A program made the translations under genes and the position numbers. Positions 56,001-64,000 of a stretch of DNA of 64,000 nt are shown piece after piece. This DNA is from Agelas oroides (lineage: Eukaryota; Porifera; Demospongiae; Agelasida; Agelasidae), in contig OX422194.1 of NCBI GenBank assembly GCA_949130485.1, positions 1,962,641 to 2,026,640 on the forward strand. Direction: 5' to 3'. The stretch's first letter is position 1, and each line of letters starts with the position of its first letter. The notes under the pieces were generated by a model. That model was given only the letters and a program-made list of their open reading frames with translations. It did no database searches and had not been told where the DNA came from.

Positions 56001-58998
56001 TACATGACTCTCCTACATTCTACAGTGGCTCTACTTGGATGTACGTGTCTGTACTACACTCTACCATGGCTCTACTACATTCTATCAAACCTCTACTTCA
56101 CTGTACATGACTCTACTTCATTCCACCATTGCTATTCTTGACTGTACTACACTCTACCATGGCTATAATTGGTTCTACTTAGCTCTACTACACTCTGCCA
56201 TGGTATACTACATTCTACCAAGACTTTACTTGACTCTACATGACTCTACTACATTCTACCATGGCTCTACTTGACTCCACTTGACTATACTAAACTCTAC
56301 TATGGCTCTACTACATTCTACCAAGGCTCTACTTGACTCTACACGACTCTATTACTCTCTACCATGACTCTACTTGGCTGTACCTGTCTGTACTACACTC
56401 TACCATGGCTGTACTACATTCTACCAAGGCTCTACTTGACTCTGCATGACTCTACTTCTTTCCACCATTTCTATTCTTAACTCTACTTGACTGTACCACA
56501 CTCTACCATGGTCTACTACATTCTACAAAGGCTCTACTTGAGTCTACATGACTCTACTACATTCTACCATGGCTCTACTTGGATGTACCTGGCTCTACTA
56601 CACACTGCCATGGCTCTACTACATTCTACCAAGGCTCTACTTGACTGTACATGACTCTACTACATTCTACAAAGGCCCTACTTGACTCTACTATACTCTA
56701 CAATGGTCTACTCCATTCTACCAAGGCTCTACTTGGCTCTACATGACTCTACTACATTCTACCATGGCTCTACTTGACTCTACTTGACTGTACTAAACTC
56801 TACTATGGCTCTACTACATTCTACCAAGGCTCTACTTGACTCTACATGACTCTACTACTCTCTACCATGACTCTACTTAGATGTACCTGTCTGTACTACA
56901 CTCCAGCATGACTCTACTACATTCTACCATGGCTCTACTTGACTCTCCTTGTCTTTACTACACTCTACCATGGCTCTACTACATCCTACCAAGGCTCTAC
57001 TTGACTCTACATGACTCTACTTCATTCCACCATTGCTGTTCTTGACTCGACTTGACTGTACTACACTCTACCATGACTGTACTTGGTTCTACTTAGCTCT
57101 ACTACAATCTACCATGGCTCTACTTGACTGAACATGACTCTACTCCATTCTATCACTGTTCTAGTTGACTCTACTTGACTCTGCTAAACTCTTCCATTGC
57201 TCTACTACATTCCACGAAGGCTCTACTTGACTCTACATGACTCTACTTCATTCCACCATTGCTCTTCTTGACTGTACTTGACTCTACTACACTCTACCAT
57301 GGCTGTACTTGGTTCTCCTTAGCTCTACTACACCCTATCATTGCTCTTCTACATTCTACCATGGGTCTATTTCCCTCAACATTACTCTACTACACTCTAC
57401 CATGGTTCTACTTGGCTGTACCTTGCTCTACTACACTCCTCTATGGCTCTACTACATTCTGCCAATGCTCTACATGACTCTACATGACTCTTCCACATTC
57501 TACCATGGCCCTACTTGACTCTACTTCACTCTACTTCAGTCTACCATGGCTCTACGTGGCTCTACTTGTCTCTACTACACTCTACCATGGTCTACTACAT
57601 TCTACCAAGGCTCTACTTGACTCTAAATGACTCTACTACATTCTACCATGGCTCTACTTGACTCTACTTGACTGTACTTCACTCTACCATGGCTGTACTT
57701 GGTTCTATTTATCTCTACTACACTCTACCATGGTCTACTACATTCTACCAAGGCTCTACTTGACGCTACATGACTCTGCTACATTTTACCATGGCTCTAC
57801 TTGGATGTACCTGGCTCTACTACACTCTGCCATGGCTCTACTACATTCTACCAAGGCTCTACTTGACTGTACATGACTCTACTACGTTCTACAAAGGCCC
57901 TACTTGACTCTTCTTGACTGTACTACACTCTACCATGGCTGTAATTGGTTCTACTTAGCTCTACTACACTCTACCATGGTATAGTACATTCTACCAAGAC
58001 TCTACTTGACTGAACATGACTCTACTACATTCTATCACTGTTCAAGTTGACACTACTTGACTCTACTAAACTCTACCATGGCTCTACTACATTCCACGAA
58101 GGCTCTACTTGACTCTACATGACTCTACTTCATTCCACCATTGCTCTTCTTGACTCTACTTGACTCTACTACACTCTACCATGGCTGTATTTGGTTCTCC
58201 TTAGCTCTACTACACCCTATCATTGCTCTTCTACATTCTACCATGGGTCGATTTCCCTCAACATGACTCTACTACACTCTACCATGGTTCTACGTGGCTG
58301 TACCTGGCTCTACTACACTCCACCATGGCTCTACTACATTCTGCCAATGCTCTACATGACTCTACATGACTCTTCCACATTCTACCATGGCCCTACTTGA
58401 CTCTACTTCAGTCAACCATGGCTCTACGTGGCTCTACTTGTCTCTACTACACTCTACCATGGTCTACTACATTCTACCAAGGCTCTACTTGACTCTAAAT
58501 GACTCTACTGCATTCTACCATGGCTCTACTTGACTCTACTTGACTGTACTTCACTCTACTATGGTTCTACTACATTCTACCAAGGCTCTACTTCACTCTA
58601 CATTACTCTACTTCGTTCCACCATTGCTCTTCTTGACTCTACTTGACTGTACTACACTCTACCATGGCTGTACTTCGTTCTATTTAGCTCTACTACACTC
58701 TACCATGGTCTACTACATTCTACCAAGGCTCTACTTGACTCTACATTACTCTGCTACATTTTACCATGTCTCTACTTGGCTGTACCTGGCTCTACTACAC
58801 TCTGCCATGGCTCTACTACATTCTACCAAGGCTCTACTTGACTGTACATGACTCCACTACATTCTACAAAGGCCCTACTTGACTCTACGTCACTCAACTA
58901 CACTCCACCATGGCTCTACGTGGGTCTCCTTGACTCTACTATACTCTACCATGGTTTACTACATTCCACCAAGGCTCTACTTGATTCTACATGACTCT

Positions 58999-59002
58999 AC
59001 TA
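58999..59002. repeat. Possible 4-bp direct repeat (ACTA) left of the inserted element
   Basis: ACTA here matches ACTA at 59514-59517. Joining 59002 to 59518 regenerates an uninterrupted GACTCTACTACATTCTACC. Because ACTA is ubiquitous in the array, this may be chance. Confidence 0.35.
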
Positions 59003-59009
59003 GTGCCGC

Positions 59010-59023
59010 CAGGGCCGTAGCCA
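59010..59023 (+). repeat. Left terminal inverted repeat
   Basis: CAGGGCCGTAGCCA pairs perfectly with 59500-59513. Beyond the 14th base the two ends differ. Confidence 0.8.
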
Positions 59024-59035
59024 CCGGTCCGGTAA

Positions 59036-59053
59036 GTCCGGTTTCAACCGGAC
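59036..59053. other. Subterminal hairpin (8-bp stem)
   Basis: GTCCGGTT, loop TC, AACCGGAC: a perfect 8-bp stem directly inside the left end of the element. Confidence 0.6.
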
Positions 59054-59424
59054 CACTTTTTCCCTCACCGTGGCTTGCTTGGCGTCGCCAAATAGGGCCA
59101 ATGCTCGGCAAACGCCCATGGCACGCACACAGCGTGGTGACATGTTGCAACTAATACGAGATGGCTGCGAACAGTGCGAAAGACCGAGTCTTCCAACAAT
59201 TCAGTTCCGTTCTTCCAACCGAACGATCTGCGAAGGGTGTGGCTTGGGAGATTAGCGAACGATCGGAAAGCCGAAACCATGCAGTGCTATATGGCGCAAT
59301 GGGAAGAAAGGGTAGATGTTCATGCATGTAAAACTCTGTCGTCTGGCCTCCGATAAGCATCGTTTTGGCCCAAGAATGGTCTCAGAAGCAACATCATAGA
59401 CTCTAAATTCCAAAAATTTTCTGG

Positions 59425-59438
59425 GGGGGCATGCCCCC
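59425..59438. other. GGGGGCATGCCCCC palindrome
   Basis: A perfect 14-bp palindrome embedded in a run of seven Gs and followed by AGACCCCCCTAG. I remember this style of sequence from subterminal regions of repeats in cnidarian and sponge genomes; not checked. Confidence 0.6.
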
Positions 59439-59454
59439 AGACCCCCCTAGCTCT

Positions 59455-59472
59455 TGCGTGCTTACGCACGCA
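59455..59472. other. Subterminal hairpin (7-bp stem)
   Basis: TGCGTGC, loop TTAC, GCACGCA. It is followed by ACTCCAAATTTG, which is also present near the end of the left-edge element. Confidence 0.6.
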
Positions 59473-59499
59473 CCACTAACCTGACCACTCCAAATTTGA

Positions 59500-59513
59500 T
59501 GGCTACGGCCCTG
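59500..59513 (-). repeat. Right terminal inverted repeat
   Basis: TGGCTACGGCCCTG, the exact reverse complement of 59010-59023. The array resumes immediately after with ACTACATTCTACC. Confidence 0.8.
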
Positions 59514-60370
59514 ACTACATTCTACCATTGCTCTACTTGACTCTACTTGACTGTACTAAACTCTAGTATGGATCTACTACATTCTACCAAGGCTCTACTT
59601 GAGTCTACATGACTCTACTACATTCTACCATGGCTCTACTTGGCTGTACCTGGCTCTACTACACACTGCCATGGCTCTACTACATTCTACCAAGGCTGTA
59701 CTTGACTGTACATGAGTCTACTTCATCTACAAAGGCCCTACTTGACTCTACTATACTCTACAATGGTCTACTTGGCTGTACCTGGCTCTACTACACTCCG
59801 CCATGGCTCTACTACATTCTGCAAATGCTCTACACGACTCTACATGACTCTACTACATTCTACCATGGCCCTACTTGACTCTACTTCACTCTACTACAGT
59901 CTACCATGGCTCTACGTGGCTCTACTTGTCTCTACTACACTCTACCATGGTCTACTACATTCTACCAAGGGTCTACTTGACTCTAAATGACTCTACTACA
60001 TTCTACCATGGCTCTACTTGACTCTACTTGACTGTACTACACTCTACTATGGTTCTACTACATTCTACAAAGGCTCTACTTGACTCTACACGACTTTACT
60101 ACTCTCTACCATGACTCTACTTGGCTGTACCTGTCTGTACTACACTCTACCATGGCTCTACTACATTCTACAAAGGCTCTACTTGACTCTACTTCACTCT
60201 ACTACACTCTACCATGGCTCTATGTGGCTCTACTTGACTCTACTACAATCTACCATTGTCTTCTATATTCTACGAAGGCTCTACTTGACTCTATGCACGA
60301 TTCTACTACTCTCCACCATGACTCTTACTTGGCTGTACCTGTCTGTACTGCACTCTACCATGGCTCTACT
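59514..60370. repeat. CTCTAC array between the two insertions
   Basis: 857 bp of the same 10/11-mer array. It lacks insertions or genes. A 127-codon open frame that runs across its right edge into the T-run is an artefact of the junction. Confidence 0.95.
60358..60370. repeat. Target-site duplication, left copy
   Basis: CCATGGCTCTACT, identical to 61197-61209. The 13-bp length is usual for non-LTR retrotransposition. The same 13-mer is common throughout the array, so identity alone is weak. The stronger evidence is that removing 60371-61209 restores the array text exactly in phase (CCATGGCTCTACT then ACATTATACC). Confidence 0.7.
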
Positions 60371-60388
60371 TTTTTTTTTTTTTTTTTT
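60371..60388 (-). other. Poly(A) tail of the retrotransposon
   Basis: An 18-T run on the + strand, extended to 19 by the last T of the target duplication. It lies at the 3' end of the element read on the - strand. The nearly pure run suggests a fairly recent insertion. Confidence 0.85.
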
Positions 60389-60533
60389 AATTTCAATACT
60401 TCAAATATACATGTGTGCATAAATATATACTATTCTGGGCTCTGCCCATTGAAAGTTATATAAAAAAGAAAGACTCTTAATCTTAGGCTATAAAGAAACA
60501 ATTCCAAAGTAAGGACAGAGTTGAGCGGTGAGT
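60389..60533 (-). other. 3' untranslated region of the retrotransposon
   Basis: 145 bp of A/T-rich sequence between the stop codon and the poly(A) tail. No open frame, no canonical AATAAA and no obvious hairpin were noticed. Confidence 0.6.
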
Positions 60534-61196
60534 TCATGATGACAGGGGTAGACGACCCTTGTGTACTACAAGTTCAATATGAGTGTCTGAGAGTGGCTTT
60601 TTTGATCTGCACCCTCTTAGGCACATCACAGCTGATCGGAGCAACGAGAAGGACAATCGGCATCGCAGCCAGCCCATAACGAGACTGTAGGGTTGTTCAC
60701 GTTTGATGGAGAGTAGGGAGGCGAGACGGTTATAGGTGATTTTTGCAGCCTTTCCCATGCCTCCGCTAGTGCTGAAGACTAGAGGTGTGAAAGATCCATT
60801 TTCAATTTCACGGACTCTTTGTTCATATGCTCGGCGTTTTTCATTCTCGTGGCGTCTGTAGCACGTTTCTAACTGGAGACCACGGTAAGAGGGTGCGTTT
60901 GGGTGGAATACCCTCACATCAAAAAATGCACTCTGTTGTCGTAGTCCCCAAAAGCCACGTGCCCTAACATCCAGGCGGGCATTCTCTTCAATGTTGGCAG
61001 TGGAATAGGAGAGAGATTCCCCAGTAAGGGGCTGCAGGTGTGGCTCAATGCACACATCATGACAAACCTCTGATAGGAGGTCAGCAGTGAGATCCCGCAA
61101 CTCATCATGCCTAACTGTTGGAAAGGCACCAGTTGGGCAACACAGAGCATGGTCAATGGTAAAGGAATGGCTACAAATGCAGGTGGTAGGTAGGAG
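60534..61196 (-). pseudogene. C-terminal fragment of a retrotransposon polyprotein (zinc knuckle plus restriction-like endonuclease domain)
   Basis: 220 codons open from the truncation point to a stop at 60534, without an ATG start of its own. A frame beginning at TTG 61100 gives only the last 188 residues; reading on upstream adds 32 conserved-looking residues. Residues 6-20 form a C-x-C-x7-H-x3-C knuckle (C6, C8, H16, C20) with FTIDHAL inside, followed by a VRHDELRDLT motif at 28-37. Then come EPHLQPLTGE (51-60), ARLDV (D76), FFDVRVFHP (D93) and a basic stretch with K120. This order, zinc knuckle then spaced acidic residues with DVxV and a lysine, fits the restriction-like endonuclease that follows the reverse transcriptase in some non-LTR elements. 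I recall a protein family with nearly this text in cnidarians and sponges, often annotated as reverse-transcriptase-containing. Nuclease function is inferred. There are no stops or frameshifts, but without reverse transcriptase and promoter it is a dead copy. The last ~25 residues look less conserved. Confidence 0.75.
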
Positions 61197-61209
61197 CCAT
61201 GGCTCTACT
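61197..61209. repeat. Target-site duplication, right copy
   Basis: CCATGGCTCTACT, identical to 60358-60370, directly after the 5' truncation point of the retrotransposon. The array continues in register with ACATTATACCAAGG. Confidence 0.7.
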
Positions 61210-64000
61210 ACATTATACCAAGGCTCTACTAGACTCTACATGACTCTACTTCATTCCACCATTGCTCTTCTTGGCTCTACTTCACTGTACTACACTCTAC
61301 CATGGCTGTACTTGGTTCTACTTAGCTCTACTACACTCTACCATGGTCTACTATATTCTACCAAGGCTCTACTTGCCTCTACATGACTCTACTACATTCT
61401 ACCATGGGTCTACTTGGATGTACCTGGCTCTACTACACTCTGCCACGGCTCTACTACAATCTACCCAGGCTCTACTTGGCTGTACATGACTCTACTACAT
61501 TCTACAAAGGCCCTACTTGACTCTACTTCACTCTACTACACTCCACCATGGCTCTACATGGCTCTACTTGACTCTACTTCATTATACTTCACTATACTAA
61601 ACTCTACTATGGCTCCACTACATTCTACCAAGGCTCTACTTGACTCTACTTCACTATACTTCACTATACTAAACTCTACTATGGCTCCACTACATTCTAC
61701 CAAGGCTCTACTTGACTCTTCACGACTCTATTACTCTCTACCATGACTCTACTTGGATGTCCTTGTCTGTACTACACTCTATCATGGCTCTACTACATTC
61801 TAGCAAGGCTCTACTTGGTTCTACATGACTCTACTTCATTCCACCATTGCTCTTCTTGACTCTACTTGACTGTACTACACTCTACCAAGGCTGTACTTGG
61901 TTCAACTTAGCTCTATTACACTCTACCATCGTCTACTACATTCTACCAAGACTATACCTGACTCTACATGACTCTACTACATTCTACCATGGCTCTACTT
62001 GGCTGTACCTGGCTCTACTACACTCTGCCAAGGCTCTACTACATTCTACCAAGGCTCTACTTGACTGTACATGACTCTACTACATTCTACAAAGGCCCTA
62101 CTTGACTCTACTTCACTCTACTACGTACGCTCCACCATGGCTCTACGTGCTCTACTTGACTCTATATACTCTACCATGGTCTACTACATTCTACCAAGGC
62201 TCTACTTGACTCTACATGACTCTACTTCATTTCACCATTGCTCCTCTTGACTCTACTTGACTGTACTACACCCTACCATGGCTGTACTTGGTTCTACTTA
62301 GCTCTTCTACACTCTACCATGGTCTACTACATTCTAACAAGGCTCTACTTCACACTACATGGCTTTACTACATTCTACCATGGCTCTACTTGACTCTACT
62401 TGACTATACTAAACTCTACTATGGCTCTACTACATTCTACAAAGGCTCTACTTGACTCTACTTCCCTCTACTACACTCTACCATGGCTTTATGTGGCTCT
62501 ACTTGACTCTACTGCACTCTACCATGGTCTTCTATATTCTACGAAGGCTCTACTTGACTCTATGCACGATTCTACTACTCTCTACCATAACTCTACTTCG
62601 CTGTACCTGTCTGTACTGCACTCTACATTCTACCAAGGCTCTACTTGACTCTAGATGACTCTACTTCATTCCACCATTGCTCTTCTTGACTCTACTTGAC
62701 TATACTACACTCTACCATGGCTTTACTTGGTTATACTTAGCTCTACTACACTCTACCATGGTCTACTGCATTCTATAAAGGCTCTACTTGACTCTACATG
62801 ACTCTTCTACATTCTACCATGGCTCTACTTGGCTGTACCTGGCTCTACTACACTCTACCATCGCTCTACTACATTCTACCAAGGCTCTACTTGGCTGTAC
62901 ATGACACTACTTCATTCCACCATTGCTCTTCTTGACTCTACTTGACTGTATTATACTCTACCATGACTGTACTTGGTTCTACTTAGCTCTACTACACTCT
63001 ACCATGGCTCTACTTGACTGAACATGACTCTACTACATTCTATCACTGTTCTAGTTGACTCTACTTGACTCTACTAAATTCTACCATTGCTCTACTACAT
63101 TCCACGAAGGCTCTACTTGACTCTACATGACTCTACTTCATTCCACCATTGCTCTTCTTGACTCTACTTGACTCTACTACACTCTACCATGGCTGTGCTT
63201 GATTCTACTTAGCTCTACTACACCCTATCATTGCTCTTCTACATTCTACCATGGGTCTATTTCCCTCAACATGACTCTACTACACTCTACCATGGTTCTA
63301 CTTGGCTGTACCTGGCTCTACTACACTCCGCCATGGCTCTACTACATTCTGTCAATGCTCTACATGATTCTACATGACTCTACTACATTCTACCATGGCC
63401 CTACTTGACTCTACTTCACTCTACTACAGTCTACCATGCCTCTACCTGGCTCTACTTGTCTCTACTACACTCTACCATGGTCTACTACATTCTACCAAGG
63501 CTCTACTTGACTCTAAATGACTCTACTACATTCTACCATGGCTCTACTTGACTCTACTTGACTGTACTACACTCTACTATGGTTCTACTACATTCTGCCA
63601 AGGCTCTACTTGACTCTACACGACTTTACTACTCTCTACCATGACTCTACTTGACTGTACCTGCATGTCTGTACTACACTCTACCTTGGCTCTACTACAT
63701 TCAACAAAGGCTCTACTTGACTCTACTTGACTCTACTACACTCTACCATGGTTCTATGTGGCTCTACTTGACTCTACTACACTCTACAATGGTCTTCTAT
63801 ATTCTACGAAGGCTCTACTTGACTCTATGCACAATTCTACTACTCTCTACCATGACTCTACTTGGCTGTACCTGTCTATACTGCACTCTACCATGGCTCT
63901 ACTACATTCTACCAAGGCTCTACTTGACTCTACATGACTCTACTTCATTCCACCATTGCTCCTCTTGACTCTACTTGACTGTACTACACTCTACCATGGC
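61210..64000. repeat. CTCTAC minisatellite array, right-hand part, running off the window
   Basis: The array continues with type B modules: CCCTATCATTGCTCTTCTAC at about 63217 and TCTATCACTGTTCTAG at about 63040. A local duplication of about 60 bp, containing two successive TACTTCACTATACTAAAC texts, is seen near 61580-61680. The array does not end inside the window. No gene is seen. Confidence 0.95.

Larger units (their letters stand above)
33591..59002. repeat. CTCTAC minisatellite array, type B domain
   Basis: Same elementary 10/11-mers, but a different set of modules. From about 33.59 kb new variants appear: TGAATCGACTGCATTCTAC-type modules (GAATCG at 33715, 38666, 42658, 47102, 47990, 51222), CCCTATCATTGCTCTTCTAC (34131, 36541, 39972, 40932, 47379, 48269, 49292, 51458, 54567, 57327 and 58209, plus others) and TCTATCACGGTTCTAG in place of TTTCACGGTTCTAG. 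The strict type A marker is absent from here on. No gene is visible. Confidence 0.95.
59003..59513. mobile_element. Short non-autonomous DNA transposon with terminal inverted repeats
   Basis: This is a 511-bp non-repetitive island in the array. CAGGGCCGTAGCCA at 59010-59023 is the exact reverse complement of TGGCTACGGCCCTG at 59500-59513, a 14-bp terminal inverted repeat. Seven extra bases (GTGCCGC) lie outside the left repeat. Inside are a hairpin at 59036-59053, a G-run/CATG/C-run palindrome around 59425-59438 and a hairpin at 59455-59472. There is no transposase: open frames are at most 71 codons and none is recognisable. The CAGGG ends recall hAT-type elements, but no 8-bp target duplication is seen, so the superfamily is open. 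The middle part (59060-59400) may be a captured or rearranged fragment. Confidence 0.75.
60371..61196 (-). mobile_element. 5'-truncated non-LTR retrotransposon with poly(A) tail
   Basis: An 826-bp non-repetitive insertion, read on the - strand. From 5' to 3' it holds an open frame of 220 codons (61196-60534) with no start, about 145 bp of A/T-rich 3' untranslated sequence (60533-60389) and an A-tail seen as 18 Ts at 60371-60388. It is flanked by 13-bp direct repeats. Truncation at the 5' end, a poly(A) end and short target duplications are hallmarks of target-primed reverse transcription. The reverse transcriptase itself is missing. ATTAAA, a variant poly(A) signal, abuts the A-run on the - strand, but that position makes it doubtful as a real signal. 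Confidence 0.85.

Noticed and set aside
130-59002. CRISPR array
   Set aside because: Repeats are contiguous, without unique spacers of constant length, and the surrounding sequence is eukaryotic in character.
58879-59154. 91-codon open frame running from the array into the 59-kb element
   Set aside because: It is a chimera of repeat translation and transposon sequence across an insertion junction.
59065-59360. Short overlapping frames on both strands inside the 59-kb element, one with two CxxC pairs
   Set aside because: 60-71 codons each, mutually overlapping, no recognisable family. The cysteine pairs are too isolated to call a zinc-binding protein.
59010-59513. 8-bp target-site duplication typical of hAT elements
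   Set aside because: The 8 bases left of CAGGG (AGTGCCGC) and right of CCCTG (ACTACATT) do not match, so the superfamily was left open.
60080-60463. 127-codon and 103-codon + strand frames crossing the T-run
   Set aside because: They read array, poly(T) (as a run of Phe) and the antisense of the retrotransposon 3' region; they are junction artefacts.
60914-61156. 80-codon - strand frame starting at an ATG inside the retrotransposon
   Set aside because: It overlaps the endonuclease-like frame in another phase and has no family resemblance; the 61196-60534 frame carries the conserved motifs.
1-64000. tRNA, rRNA, riboswitch or bacterial promoter signals
   Set aside because: None was seen by eye. 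The three non-array islands are too short and show no cloverleaf or conserved rRNA text that I recognise. No covariance search was run.

Overview
This window is almost entirely one very large tandem-repeat array, about 62 kb of the 64 kb. It is interrupted by two mobile-element insertions and begins inside the end of a third element. I see no intact host gene, no RNA gene and no CRISPR. The many short open frames on the + strand are translations of the repeat and are not called as genes. The only recognisable protein is a 5'-truncated retrotransposon fragment of 220 codons at 60534-61196 (- strand).

Organism: clearly eukaryotic, probably an invertebrate animal, with a cnidarian (coral or anemone) or sponge as my best guess. 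The retrotransposon fragment resembles a zinc-knuckle plus restriction-like-endonuclease C-terminus that I remember as abundant in cnidarian and sponge genomes. The element at 59 kb carries a G-run/CATG/C-run palindrome and CAGGGCCGTAGCCA inverted ends of a style I associate with those genomes. This is recollection, not a search.

Array architecture: the elementary unit is a 10- or 11-mer of the form NTCTAC plus 4 or 5 bases (CTCTACTTGA, CTCTACATGA, CTCTACTACA, TTCTACCAAGG, CTCTACCATGG). One 11-mer is followed by one or three 10-mers, giving 21-bp and 41-bp blocks. Blocks form modules of about 100 bp (21+41+41 = 103), and modules form nested higher-order repeats. These are a 2,848-bp unit in about three copies (1694-10243), a 7,881-bp tandem duplication with a readable breakpoint (5600-13480 and 13481-20680), a 4,200-bp tandem duplication (about 23305-27504 and 27505-31690), and a roughly 9.3-kb duplication (about 38440-47740 and 47741-56000). 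Near 33.59 kb the module repertoire changes from type A to type B. The average unit is about 10.3 bp, close to the DNA helical repeat, and the + strand is strongly G-poor.

Insertions: (1) 1-129 is the end of a DNA-transposon-like element whose terminus resembles the right end of (2). (2) 59003-59513 is a short element without a transposase, with 14-bp terminal inverted repeats. (3) 60371-61196 is a 5'-truncated non-LTR retrotransposon, read on the - strand, with a poly(A) tail and a 13-bp target-site duplication. Removing (2) or (3) restores the register of the repeat. Neither is copied along with the higher-order repeats, so both entered after the array had formed.
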